From NCBI RefSeq assembly GCF_020511115.1, contig NZ_JAJAVH010000004.1:544049-608048 (forward strand): a stretch of DNA of 64,000 nucleotides, given 5' to 3'. The translations under genes were made by a program, and so were the position numbers. The number at the start of each line of letters is the position of its first letter. Within the stretch, counting starts at the first letter, position 1. The stretch is from Luteimonas panaciterrae. GTDB taxonomy: Bacteria > Pseudomonadota > Gammaproteobacteria > Xanthomonadales > Xanthomonadaceae. This document shows positions 34,572-43,434 of this stretch, piece by piece. The notes beneath the pieces are model-generated. The model was not told the origin of the DNA and searched no databases. It saw only the letters and a list, made by a program, of their open reading frames with translations.

Positions 34572-35129
34572 TCAGGCGGCAACACCGGCCGCCTGCATGC
34601 GCACCACGGGCCGTAGCGTCACGGTGGCCGTGTCGCTCATCAATTGCAGTTCACCGTCCTGGATCAGGGCATTCAGACGCATGCCGCGCTGAATCAGCGC
34701 AGCCGACGCTTCCACCGCGTCCGTCGGGATGTCGATGATGGTCAGATTCTTCAGGCGACTCAGCGAAGATGCGATCTTGCTCCACCACAGATCGGCGGCG
34801 CGACCACCGTAGTTCACCACGATCACCTGCCGCGCGCGCCCGCAAGCCTTTCGGATCCGGCTTTCGTCCGGCTGTCCCAGATCGATCCATTGCTCGATAT
34901 CGCCGACGCGATCGCGTCGCCACAGATCAGGTTCTTCCTCGTTGCTCAGGCCACGACCGAACTCCAGCCGCTCGTCGGCGTACAGCGCGAATGCCAGCAA
35001 CCGCACCATCAGCCGCTCATCCGTTTCGGACGGATGCTGCGCCAGCGTCAGCGGATGAGTGGCGTAGTAATGCCGATCCATATCGCTGATCTGCAACTCG
35101 GCTTTGAGAACGGTGGCTTTGAGTGCCAT
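34572..35129 (-). CDS. yaeQ: YaeQ family protein
   Basis: This 185-residue protein has the YaeQ signature: the start MALKATVLKAELQISDMDRHYY, then HPSETDERLMVRLLAFAL, RGLSNEEEPDLWRRD and the lysine-strand-like VNYGGRAADLWW. The fold is a variant of the PD-(D/E)xK nucleases, but activity has not been shown. It is a single gene, convergent with yaiI. Confidence 0.95.
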   Translation of the reverse strand: MALKATVLKAELQISDMDRHYYATHPLTLAQHPSETDERLMVRLLAFALYADERLEFGRGLSNEEEPDLWRRDRVGDIEQWIDLGQPDESRIRKACGRARQVIVVNYGGRAADLWWSKIASSLSRLKNLTIIDIPTDAVEASAALIQRGMRLNALIQDGELQLMSDTATVTLRPVVRMQAAGVAA

Positions 35130-35204
35130 GGAGGTGCCTGATGGAATACAGGCGCCATTCTAGTGGGAATTGTCCCTGACAACTCTTTACGCACCATTTC
35201 ACCT

Positions 35205-36092
35205 CTACATTTCCGGCGTGCTGTCCTGAATCACTTTCATTGCTTCGTCTGAGTCGCGTTGCGATCGACGAATCTCCTCGGACGTTGGCTCCTGCTGGTA
35301 CGGCGGCAGCGGAGTCGACGTCACTTCGGATGGCGGGGAGTGCGCGACGCTGGGAGCCGGGAAGGTCGGCTGTGTCGGCATTTCCTGCTGTGCGGGTGGC
35401 GCAATCGCCGTGGGCGACAATGACTTCGTCAGATTGATAAAGGTCTTGCCGGCCAGATACAGAACCAGCACAACGAATAGAAGCGCCAAGAGCTGGATGA
35501 CCAATTTGGCGCCCAGCCCAAGCGCGATAACTCGTCTGGCACCGCCCTGCCTGTGGACACGATGACGATTTGCGGCCACGGGTAGCATGCGTCCCCCCGC
35601 TGTCGCCGCGATCCGTCGAGCATTTCCGTCCTCAAACCCGGCTCCATCTTGTCCGCCCGACGACACTCCTTCGGCATCCTCGGGAAGCGGCCCCAGCATC
35701 TGACGCAGATCATCACCGTCCAGCAGCTGTACATGGCCGCCTCGCGTCGCTGCCTCGATGGCCGCACGAGTGAACTCTCCAGCCGTCACGAGGATCGCAC
35801 CCGTGGCGCCTTCGTTGACCATCAACCCGATCAACTGATGCACTTCGTTGTGCGGCACCTGATAGGCATTCCAGCCCTTGCACTGGACGAGGATGTATTC
35901 ATCGTCCTTGCGCAGTTTCAGATCGATGCCTCCATCGAACCGCTGCCGAGTACCGCCGGTTCCGACGTGCTCGACCCGATATCCCTGCGCGGCGTAATAG
36001 TCGGCCAGCAGCATCTCCAGGCGATCCCAGCGCACGCGCGCCAAGGCGTCGTAGCGGCGATTCCTTACCTGCTTCAGGCCATCCGTCTCCAT
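35205..36092 (-). CDS. Mrr-type restriction endonuclease domain with membrane anchor
   Basis: The product has 295 residues. Residues 20-135 form an Mrr_cat nuclease domain with Asp57 in FDGGIDLKL and Gln70-x-Lys72 in ILVQCKGW, the usual D-QxK site of this branch. A linker (about 140-187) precedes one transmembrane helix at 188-214 (IALGLGAKLVIQLLALLFVV). A Pro/Ser/Glu-rich tail of 80 residues follows. The topology predicts a cytoplasmic nuclease tethered to the inner membrane, with the tail in the periplasm. Such anchored Mrr proteins are common but poorly studied. No methyltransferase is adjacent. Confidence 0.85.
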   Translation of the reverse strand: METDGLKQVRNRRYDALARVRWDRLEMLLADYYAAQGYRVEHVGTGGTRQRFDGGIDLKLRKDDEYILVQCKGWNAYQVPHNEVHQLIGLMVNEGATGAILVTAGEFTRAAIEAATRGGHVQLLDGDDLRQMLGPLPEDAEGVSSGGQDGAGFEDGNARRIAATAGGRMLPVAANRHRVHRQGGARRVIALGLGAKLVIQLLALLFVVLVLYLAGKTFINLTKSLSPTAIAPPAQQEMPTQPTFPAPSVAHSPPSEVTSTPLPPYQQEPTSEEIRRSQRDSDEAMKVIQDSTPEM

Positions 36093-36198
36093 GCCAGCCC
36101 CCCGGCGTTCAAGAATAAAACCTCGACGGGATTACTTTGAACTTGTTTTTTCGGAAAGTGAATCTGGCTTGTTTCAGAAAACGCTGAACAAGCCGACG

Positions 36199-36600
36199 TC
36201 AGCGCCGCGCCTCGAATCGCGCGGCCAACGGCGGCATACGCGCCAGCACAAGCGCCCCAATCCAGCAAATCGCCGCAAGCACGAGCAATGCAATCGCACC
36301 GGGCGCCATCACGTCCAATAGTGGCATGACAGTCAGCGTGAGCACCGAGGACAACGCCAGGGCGATCGCGCACCACACCGCCAGCATGCGCGCCCATCGC
36401 CTGAAACGCAGCAGGCCGATCACCGAGAAGAGACCCAGCACGCCACCGACCACGCCGAACAACACACTCAGAAGTCCAAGGATCGGCATCACTCCATCAA
36501 GTGGCAGGTTCATCTGCAAAGGTCGTTCGAACGGCAGGAAAGTGGAGCCCACCACCGCTATCGGTGCGAATAGCACTAGACCACGAAACAATCCAACCAT
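36199..36600 (-). CDS. Small integral membrane protein
   Basis: The product has 133 residues and four predicted helices (about 4-20, 33-62, 70-92 and 97-118), joined by short basic loops. No family was recognised. The ATG at 36600 follows a GAGG element. It is downstream of an unannotated 477-base region. The function is unknown. Confidence 0.6.
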   Translation of the reverse strand: MVGLFRGLVLFAPIAVVGSTFLPFERPLQMNLPLDGVMPILGLLSVLFGVVGGVLGLFSVIGLLRFRRWARMLAVWCAIALALSSVLTLTVMPLLDVMAPGAIALLVLAAICWIGALVLARMPPLAARFEARR

Positions 36601-37077
36601 TGCTCGAACCTCGCTCCCCTGCCCAGGAAAATCGCCGCGCATGGCGCATCAGAAGTATCGCCGAAGCGAACACCCGCGCGTGTCAGCCTGGCATTATCGC
36701 CCGGGAAGCGAATGCGGCCCATTATCCGACGACATCCCGCAGTGTCGCGCGCCCTGCCGCTCTTGGCGCTTTTCTTGCCTTCAGATGGCGAAGATCCGAG
36801 GCTTGTCACTGACCAGCGTCAGGAAATACGTGTGCCCGAAGATGTCCGAGCACCTACCGTAACGCCCTCACCCAAACTCTTGCCGAAACCTGGGTTGCAG
36901 TAGTTACGAGCCCCTCTTCAGTAAAGTGAGCGTGCCTTGGGCCACGGCATCTTTCGAGCCATGGCCCAGGCGAAAACCTTGTACTTCATTCGGCGGCAGA
37001 CCAGCGCATCGCCCAAGAAAGTCAACGCCATCCGCTGGTAGTGAGCTTGCCTCCGTTCTTGGCGACCAAACGTCGAA
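36601..37077. other. Long non-coding or unrecognised stretch
   Basis: This is 477 bases with only short, weak open frames and no family hit that I recognise. The one notable feature is a GGGCCACGGC/GCCATGGCCC imperfect hairpin near 36935-36966. It may be degenerate coding DNA or a spacer. Confidence 0.4.
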
Positions 37078-37350
37078 TCAGTCCTCGGTCGTGCACCCCA
37101 AAGACACCCTGGCGGCCGGATATCCGCTTTCCTGATCGACCCACTGGGCCAGGACCGTGTAGTCCTGCGAAGAACGTCCCCAGCTCAGATAGCACTTCTC
37201 GTCCGCCACGCGCAGCGCGTTGTCGATCGCCTCTTCGCTGGTGTGTCCGTAGGATTCTCCGATGACCTGGAAAGTGTGGACGTCGGCGAGCGCGGCGGCG
37301 CTATAGGCGACGGTCAGGACCAACGAGGCGGAAAGGCACCACTTCTTCAT
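37078..37350 (-). CDS. Small exported protein, unknown function
   Basis: The 90-residue precursor starts with MKKWCLSASLVLTVA and has a signal peptide cleaved after ALA (about residue 22). The mature part is about 68 residues, with Cys in ADEKCYLSWG and a second near the end in SLGCTTED. It shows the same layout as the protein encoded at 31269-31529. It is divergent from the SPFH operon and the upstream region is GC-rich. No family was recognised. Confidence 0.6.
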   Translation of the reverse strand: MKKWCLSASLVLTVAYSAAALADVHTFQVIGESYGHTSEEAIDNALRVADEKCYLSWGRSSQDYTVLAQWVDQESGYPAARVSLGCTTED

Positions 37351-37706
37351 CGCATGCTCCGTGCTTCGGGTGAGACCCGCACCCTGCCAGCCTTCCAAGA
37401 ATGCAGTGTTAAAAACAGATAAAACGCAGATGACAGCCAGCGGCAGGCTCTCGCGTCCGCGACGCAGCCGGGGTCAAAACGGCGTCCTCGACATGTCGAA
37501 GCGAAGAGGCCCCCCCTTCTCCGACGCGGGCGCGTGCAGAGAGGCCACGCCAACCCGCCCCACAAGGCAAGCGAGCCCGGGCTCGTTCCTGCTCCGCCCT
37601 TCTGTATGTTTTTCCCGGCTCCCCGCCTTCGGCGCGCCGTCCGGGAATGTATAGTGCGTCCCGCATGGCGGGAATGGTATCCGGCCACGAATCGCGGAGT
37701 GATGTC
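37351..37706. other. Intergenic region upstream of the SPFH operon
   Basis: These 356 bases separate divergent genes. A TGTATAGTG sequence near 37645-37653 could be a sigma-70 -10 box for the plus-strand operon, but no clear -35 box was found. Short open frames here lack ribosome-binding sites. Confidence 0.35.
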
Positions 37707-38858
37707 ATGGGTCTTGTGCAGGCGGTGGCGGGTGCGGTCGGCGGCGTGCTCGCCGATCAATGGAAGGACTTCTACACGGTTCCGGACGGCTTGCCGGCGA
37801 CCGCGGCGCTGTTCGCCGCCGTGCCGCGCGGCACCAATGCCGGACGCGGTTCGAACACGAAAGGTTCCTCGAACATCATCACCAACGGTTCGAAGATCGT
37901 CGTCCCCGAGGGCTACGGGCTGCTGCTGATGCAGGATGGCGCGGTCACCGCCGTCGTCACCGAGGCGGGCGGCTACGAATGGCGATCGGACGATCTCAAC
38001 TCGAAGTCGGTCTTCGCCGGCGATGGCCTCGTCGCGTCGCTCGTCAAGCAGAGCTGGGAGCGTTTCAAGTTCGGCGGCCAGCCGGGCTCGCAGCAGGCCG
38101 CCTTCTTCGTCTCGCTGAAGGAACTGCCCGACAACCGCTTCGGCACGCAATCCGAAATCTATTGGGACGACGGCTTCCTCAACACGCAGGTCGGCGCTGT
38201 CACGCGCGGCTCCTACACGTTGAAAATCGTGGACCCGATTCTGTTCGTCAAGAATTTCGTGCCGGCCACGTATCTTCAGCCAGGCCAGGTGTTCGATTTC
38301 ACCGACATCGACAACGCCGCCGCCACCCAGCTCTTCAACGAAGTGGTGGGTTCACTCGCGCCGGCCTTCAGCCTGTACACCAACGATCCCGCCAAGGGCA
38401 ATCGCATCACCAAGATCCAGCAGGATTCCGTCGGCTTCGCCAAGAGCCTGTCCGATGCGGTGGAGCAGGCCTATCAGTGGAAATCCGAGCGCGGCCTCAC
38501 CATCGTCAAGACCGCCATCGTCTCCATCGAATACGACGCCAACACGCGCGAACTGCTGAAGACCGTGCAGCGCGCCGACGCGCTGTCCGGTTCGCGCGGC
38601 AACTCCAACCTGCAGGCGAGCGTCGCGGCGGGCATCCAGTCGGCCGGCGAGAACGGCGGCGCGGCGGGTCTCGTGGGCGTGGGCATGGCCTCGGGCATGG
38701 TCGGCGGCCTCGGGAGCCTGCAGCAGCCGGTCGCGCCGGCCGCGCCCGCCGCCGACGACCCGGTCGCCAAGCTGAAGCGGGCGAAGGAACTGCTCGACCA
38801 GGGCCTGATCACGCAAGCGGACTACGACGCGGTGAAAGCGAAGGCGCTGGGTCTGTAA
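37707..38858 (+). CDS. SPFH-domain virion-core-like protein with SHOCT tail (YdjI-like)
   Basis: The product has 383 residues. The N-terminal segment VQAVAGAVGGVLADQWKDFY leads into an SPFH/Band-7 domain (about 20-290). A Gly/Ala-rich linker follows, and a C-terminal SHOCT motif (about 350-383) carries KLKRAKELLDQGLITQADYD. SPFH proteins form membrane-associated rings or scaffolds. In Bacillus subtilis YdjI works with YdjG and YdjH as a membrane-stress module; here the next gene encodes a YdjG-like zinc-ribbon membrane protein. The ATG at 37707 has a CGGAG site. It is the first gene of a three-gene operon. Confidence 0.82.
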   Translation: MGLVQAVAGAVGGVLADQWKDFYTVPDGLPATAALFAAVPRGTNAGRGSNTKGSSNIITNGSKIVVPEGYGLLLMQDGAVTAVVTEAGGYEWRSDDLNSKSVFAGDGLVASLVKQSWERFKFGGQPGSQQAAFFVSLKELPDNRFGTQSEIYWDDGFLNTQVGAVTRGSYTLKIVDPILFVKNFVPATYLQPGQVFDFTDIDNAAATQLFNEVVGSLAPAFSLYTNDPAKGNRITKIQQDSVGFAKSLSDAVEQAYQWKSERGLTIVKTAIVSIEYDANTRELLKTVQRADALSGSRGNSNLQASVAAGIQSAGENGGAAGLVGVGMASGMVGGLGSLQQPVAPAAPAADDPVAKLKRAKELLDQGLITQADYDAVKAKALGL

Positions 38859-38879
38859 GCCGCGGGCCGCACGACGACG

Positions 38880-40211
38880 ATGTCCAACACCAACACCCCG
38901 TCGCCACCGCCGTTGCCGCCTGTCACCGGTCCGGCTCATACCGGGCCCGGCTCGCCGCAGGACGTCCCGCCGCTGCCCGGCAGTTCGCCGCTCGACCCGG
39001 CCACCCTGCCAAAGCCCATCCGCGACGAACTGGAGGCGCCCGACCCGGTCGCCATCGACACGTCCTCCGACGAGCTCAAGGACGGCCTCAACCGCTGCCC
39101 GAAATGCGGGTCGACCGACATCCGGCAGAAGCCGGGCGGCGACCTGCTGATCTGCCTGTACTGCCGCAACCAATGGCATGGCGCACGCGTCGAAGAAGAA
39201 TTCGGGCTCGGCGAAGGCCTCGACACACTCGAAGGCACGATCATCGCCTCGGGCGCGCGCGACATCGCCGCCGACGCCGCTAGCCTGATGACCTTCAAGT
39301 GCACCGGCTGCGGCGCCGAGGTGACGATCAACACCGAAAACGCGATGACCGCGCGGTGCCACTGGTGCCGCCATGTCTTCGGCGTCAACGAACAGGTGGC
39401 GAACGGCGCCGTCCCCGACGCCCTGCTGCCCTTTCACATCAAGAAAGAAGACGCGGTCGCGCGTATCCGCCAGTTCGTCGGCAAGCGGCGATTGTTCGCG
39501 CTGAAAGCATTCAAGGAACAGTTCACGCCGGAGAACGTCGTCGGCGTCTACCTGCCCTACATGATCGTCGACGGCAAGGCGAGCGCCGATGTCGCCGGCC
39601 ACGGCGAGATCGAGACGCGCCGCTACACACGCGGCAGCGGCAACGACAAGAAGACCTACTACGACGCCGACGTGTACCAAGTGCAGCGCCATGTGGATTT
39701 CACTGTGGACGACCTGCCGCTGGAATCCTCCACCGAGCGCGGCAACCTGGACACGCGAGTCAACACCAACAACATCATCAACACGATCCTGCCGTTCGAC
39801 ACCAAGAACGCGGTGAAATGGAACGCGTCCTACCTGTCGGGCTTCACCTCGGAGAAGCGCGACCAGGACGTGGAGCGGCTGCGCCCGCGCCTGGAAGATC
39901 AGCTGCTGTCGATCGCCCGCGCCCAGGTCGAGCACTCGGTGGACCGCTACGATCGCGGCGTCCGCTGGGAGCAGGAACGCCTGGACGTGCATGGCACGCG
40001 CTGGGTGTCGATGTACCTGCCGGTCTGGCTCTACTCGTACCACCAGCCGGGCCGCAACGGCGGCCTGCTGCACTACATCGCCGTGAACGGCCGTACCGGC
40101 GAGACGATGGGCAGCGTGCCGGTGCAGCAGTGGAAGCTGCTGACGGCCGCCCTCACCGTCGGCACCTTCCTCGAAGGCATCGCACTCTGGATCGTGGGGA
40201 ACTCGACATGA
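38880..40211 (+). CDS. Double zinc-ribbon membrane protein (YdjG-like)
   Basis: The product has 443 residues. A Pro-rich start (1-45) precedes two TFIIB-type zinc ribbons: Cys73/76/92/95 in CPKCGST and CLYCRNQW, and Cys141/144/160/163 in CTGCGAE and CHWCRHVF. A 230-residue domain follows (about 180-400), and a C-terminal hydrophobic helix lies at about 418-440. The ribbons should face the cytoplasm and recruit a partner to the membrane. Its 22-base distance from the SPFH gene and ATGA overlap with the next gene show an operon. Confidence 0.8.
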   Translation: MSNTNTPSPPPLPPVTGPAHTGPGSPQDVPPLPGSSPLDPATLPKPIRDELEAPDPVAIDTSSDELKDGLNRCPKCGSTDIRQKPGGDLLICLYCRNQWHGARVEEEFGLGEGLDTLEGTIIASGARDIAADAASLMTFKCTGCGAEVTINTENAMTARCHWCRHVFGVNEQVANGAVPDALLPFHIKKEDAVARIRQFVGKRRLFALKAFKEQFTPENVVGVYLPYMIVDGKASADVAGHGEIETRRYTRGSGNDKKTYYDADVYQVQRHVDFTVDDLPLESSTERGNLDTRVNTNNIINTILPFDTKNAVKWNASYLSGFTSEKRDQDVERLRPRLEDQLLSIARAQVEHSVDRYDRGVRWEQERLDVHGTRWVSMYLPVWLYSYHQPGRNGGLLHYIAVNGRTGETMGSVPVQQWKLLTAALTVGTFLEGIALWIVGNST

Positions 40212-40468
40212 GCGACGACAGCGGACTCTGGCTGCTCGCCCTCGGCCCGGCCGGCGCCACCGCGCTGTACTGGGCCCTGTACCGGTATTACCGCAACACC
40301 GACAAATCGCATGCCTTCGAGCGCGAAACCAAGGTCGAGGCCAAGCCGGTCACCGGCTCGGACAGGAAGGTGGATACGGTGACCGGGACGCGGGAAACGC
40401 GGATTAATGGGGATAACATGGGGGAATACCGCAAGCGCGTGCGGCGTATACAAGTTGATGCTGGATGA
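40208..40468 (+). CDS. Small single-pass membrane protein of the SPFH/zinc-ribbon operon
   Basis: The 86-residue protein starts at an ATG overlapping the stop of the zinc-ribbon gene (ATGA). One membrane segment (about 6-24) is followed by a charged cytoplasmic part with ETKVEAKPVTGSDRKVDTV. No family was recognised. Overlap with the upstream gene suggests it is a subunit of the same membrane complex. Confidence 0.65.
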   Translation: MSDDSGLWLLALGPAGATALYWALYRYYRNTDKSHAFERETKVEAKPVTGSDRKVDTVTGTRETRINGDNMGEYRKRVRRIQVDAG

Positions 40469-40577
40469 AGGACGGCTGACAGAAGGCAGGTCTTCTGCCG
40501 ACTAAAAATACGTCTAGACTCTCTGCTCTATCCACTCAGATTTTTCCGACTAGATACAGGCTAAAACCTGACAGCAT

Positions 40578-40615
40578 ATTTGCCTTACCGCCCCTAGACC
40601 CGGGGCAAAGCAAAT
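40578..40615 (+). promoter_or_regulatory. Two-tier hairpin in the leader of the helicase operon
   Basis: ATTTGC (40578-40583) pairs with GCAAAT (40610-40615), and nested inside, GCCCC (40590-40594) pairs with GGGGC (40602-40606). It ends 36 bases before the helicase start codon in otherwise AT-rich DNA. It could be a leader attenuator or a protein-binding site. This is only a structural observation. Confidence 0.35.
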
Positions 40616-40651
40616 GCGACCCTCGTATTTCAAGTTAGCGAAGCCGCGAAT

Positions 40652-42667
40652 ATGACGAGCAGTTACTTCTATCCACAGACAACAAAGAACAACGCGAATC
40701 ATCGGCTTCTCGACGAAATTGAACGCTGGAGCATATCCAATCGCCAGCAAGTCTACGTTGTAAGCAAGCCACTTGGCGATGATAAGTACACATACGGATA
40801 TGAAAATGCGCTTGTCATACTTTCTCCGAAACGACGTCTAATTTTTGTCGATTACGGCGCGAATCAATCAGAATTCAACACCTTCGTAGAAGACTTTATC
40901 GAAGACCTTGGATCTATCTCCGACAAATATAGATATCGTTCGGCCATCGGCCGCCCAAGAGATTGGAAAGATCTTATAGTTAGCATGACCTATTCCGCTT
41001 CTACTTGGAATATTAATCATGCCCTAAACAGCGCCTCCATAGAGGAGCCCGCCCGACAACGTATTGCTGAGCTACTTATTTCGCTTCTCACAGGAAGCAT
41101 CAATAACATTGATCGCGTAAGCGGCCCAGAGCCCTCCACACTCCTTGATCGAGTGAAGCAAAAAATTCTCCTCTTCGATGGCGACCAGACTCGATTTATC
41201 TATCAGAAACCAACAAAGCAGCAAATCCGCATTCAAGGATTGTCCGGGACTGGAAAAACCGAACTTCTATTGCACAAGTTGAAAGAGCTGTATATCAGCT
41301 CGGAAGATTCAAGGATTGCCTTTACATGTCACAACAGAATTCTTGCGGATAACCTTAGAAGCCGCATCCCTGAATTCTTTGATTTCATGAAAGTCGAACA
41401 GCAGATCAAATGGCGTGAGCGCCTTTGGTGTATGCATGCATGGGGCTCTCAAGGCGAGCCAAATTCTGGAACTTATCGATACATCTGCCATCACTATGGG
41501 CTCCCATTTCATCCGTGGAGCCGATCGATGAATTTTGACACGGCGTGCAAGATTGCCTTGCAGCAGGTAAAGGAAAAAGCCGGGCTGCCTCCTCCATTCG
41601 ACACGGTCTTGATAGATGAAAGCCAGGACTTTCCTGATTCCTTCTTTGAACTCTGTGCTGCTTCTGCAAGCTCAAACGTCTATATTGCTGGCGACATCTT
41701 TCAGAGCATCTTCGATGAAGAGATCGTTGCCAGAATTGACCCAGACTTCCTTCTAAGCAAATGTTATAGAACCGACCCCAAAACGCTGATGTTCGCACAT
41801 GGCCTGGGGATGGGCTTGTTTGAATCTTCAAAGCTCCGATGGCTGGAGGATGCAGAGTGGGAAGCTTGCGGCTACTCCGTTGAAAAGCTTGCTGGGGGAA
41901 GAACGCAACGCCTTAGACGTGAGCCACTACGACGCTTCGAGGATCTAGCCCAAGAAGGCCTAGACAGTGTTGAAATAATTCCATCGCCACAGTCGTTCTA
42001 CCCAAACGCAGCCCAGACGATAGTAAGCACGCTCCAGCAGATTATCCGTGATCATCCAACCGTAAACCCAGATGATGTGGGAATCATCTTGCTTGACAAC
42101 GGCTCCCCGCCATTCGCGTTGGCTGATGAACTGGAGCAGCTTGTACCACGAATTATTGGATGGAGCGTCAACAAGGCATACGAATCCAAGCAAAAACTGC
42201 ACAACTCATTATTTATCAGCAACAAAAACAATGTTAAAGGCTTGGAATTTCCATTTGTTATATGCGTCACGCGAAGCATTTATCGATACAATTCATACAG
42301 AAATGCACTTTATATGACACTGACAAGGTCATTTATAAAAACTTTCTTGATAATTGATGAAATTTCGAATCAGCCAGTCTTACCAGAAATTGTTGCTGGT
42401 CTTCAAGGAATTCAAAGGAATGGCTATATGGATGTTACAGCTCCATCACTTGAGGAGCAGGCTCTCATTCGAACAACGATTTCTGTGACAGAGGACCAAC
42501 AGTCATTTTTTGACTTTGTGTCAAGCATCTTTGATGAACTCGACGTTGAAGATATTTTTAGGACTCGCCTTTACGATATCGTAGTCAACATAAATGGAGA
42601 GGCTTTCGATAGAGAGAAAATCTCACAGATAGTTGATTTCAACTACCGGCAAATGGCTGGCCAATAA
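40652..42667 (+). CDS. SF1 (UvrD/Rep-like) DNA helicase of a probable defence operon
   Basis: This 671-residue protein has an N-terminal unknown domain (1-190) and a complete SF1 helicase core: Walker A GLSGTGKT (196-203), Walker B VLIDESQD (319-326), motif III AGDIFQS (346-352), motif IV KCYRTDP (near 370), motif V NNVKGLEFPFVI and motif VI YMTLTRS. The gene is markedly AT-rich beside its GC-rich neighbours, which points to horizontal transfer. It overlaps a second unknown gene by one base (TAATG). Helicase plus small partner is a common layout of anti-phage systems, but it does not match Gabija, Hachiman or another system that I can identify. No nuclease motif was seen in the first 190 residues. 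Confidence 0.8.
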   Translation: MTSSYFYPQTTKNNANHRLLDEIERWSISNRQQVYVVSKPLGDDKYTYGYENALVILSPKRRLIFVDYGANQSEFNTFVEDFIEDLGSISDKYRYRSAIGRPRDWKDLIVSMTYSASTWNINHALNSASIEEPARQRIAELLISLLTGSINNIDRVSGPEPSTLLDRVKQKILLFDGDQTRFIYQKPTKQQIRIQGLSGTGKTELLLHKLKELYISSEDSRIAFTCHNRILADNLRSRIPEFFDFMKVEQQIKWRERLWCMHAWGSQGEPNSGTYRYICHHYGLPFHPWSRSMNFDTACKIALQQVKEKAGLPPPFDTVLIDESQDFPDSFFELCAASASSNVYIAGDIFQSIFDEEIVARIDPDFLLSKCYRTDPKTLMFAHGLGMGLFESSKLRWLEDAEWEACGYSVEKLAGGRTQRLRREPLRRFEDLAQEGLDSVEIIPSPQSFYPNAAQTIVSTLQQIIRDHPTVNPDDVGIILLDNGSPPFALADELEQLVPRIIGWSVNKAYESKQKLHNSLFISNKNNVKGLEFPFVICVTRSIYRYNSYRNALYMTLTRSFIKTFLIIDEISNQPVLPEIVAGLQGIQRNGYMDVTAPSLEEQALIRTTISVTEDQQSFFDFVSSIFDELDVEDIFRTRLYDIVVNINGEAFDREKISQIVDFNYRQMAGQ

Positions 42668-43305
42668 TGCCACAGTACGTTTTCCATCTTGATGGCAATC
42701 AGACTAGATGGGCATTCTCTGCCGTACGATCAAAATATGACTACGCTGAGATTCTTCTTTCCGCAACAAAAGTAATGCTAACACCCACGCTTCCTCGTGA
42801 AGATCAAATAGCATCAACACTGGTGCTTCACATCGCTAAAATGAGCAGGCTTTTTTTTGCAAAGCCCAAGAAAATATATTCAGTTAACTTTCCATTTATC
42901 ACTACTTGCCACCAAGATCTTTCACTTAGCTTTAGCTCGCACGCGCACCCCAAAATAGATCATAGAGCTACCTCGATAGCTCTGGGCTTACTCACCGAGA
43001 TCAAACGCCCAGGCATTACCGCACTTGATCTGGCAACCCATGTAGATGAAGCCACTCAGCTTGACCCACACGCATGGGACCTGTTGCTCGAATTGCTTAC
43101 CGTTGAAGACGGTTATGTCCGATATGATGATGACGAAGAGAACGCCGACGGCGATAGACATCCTCAACATCATGTAGATGTCTTCTATTCAAATCACACG
43201 AAATTCAAGCTCGGGTTATTGAGCCAAGGTTCGCAAGATGATTTATTCGACATGCTTAATATTCTTACGGACTGCCATTATGTTTCTAGGCGAAATAGAT
43301 ACTGA
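42667..43305 (+). CDS. Unknown 212-residue partner of the SF1 helicase
   Basis: The start ATG overlaps the helicase stop (TAATG), so the gene is translationally coupled. The protein has no recognised domain. Visible features are a beta-rich N-terminal half, a helical segment ITALDLATHVDEATQLDPHAW, then an acidic loop (YDDDEENADGDRH) and HHVDVFYSNH with several histidines and aspartates. Base composition is as AT-rich as the helicase gene, so both arrived together. It may be a sensor, an effector or a regulatory subunit. Confidence 0.7.
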   Translation: MPQYVFHLDGNQTRWAFSAVRSKYDYAEILLSATKVMLTPTLPREDQIASTLVLHIAKMSRLFFAKPKKIYSVNFPFITTCHQDLSLSFSSHAHPKIDHRATSIALGLLTEIKRPGITALDLATHVDEATQLDPHAWDLLLELLTVEDGYVRYDDDEENADGDRHPQHHVDVFYSNHTKFKLGLLSQGSQDDLFDMLNILTDCHYVSRRNRY

Positions 43306-43434
43306 TATCAGTCGATTTCAGCGAAATATGGACAGAGGCAATTAAGACATTCCCGACCACTAATCGAGCCATCCGCCGACACCCGACAACCTAGATTAGC
43401 GGCATCGTGGGCATCCCCGACAAGCGCCTGCCGC

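Noticed and set aside
35205..36092. A restriction-modification system around the Mrr-type gene
   Set aside because: No methyltransferase or specificity gene is nearby, and the membrane anchor is not typical of such systems.
39299..40207. Long plus-strand open frame leading into the 86-residue membrane protein
   Set aside because: It is an Arg-rich alternate-frame reading of the zinc-ribbon gene. Only the part from the ATG at 40208 is credible.
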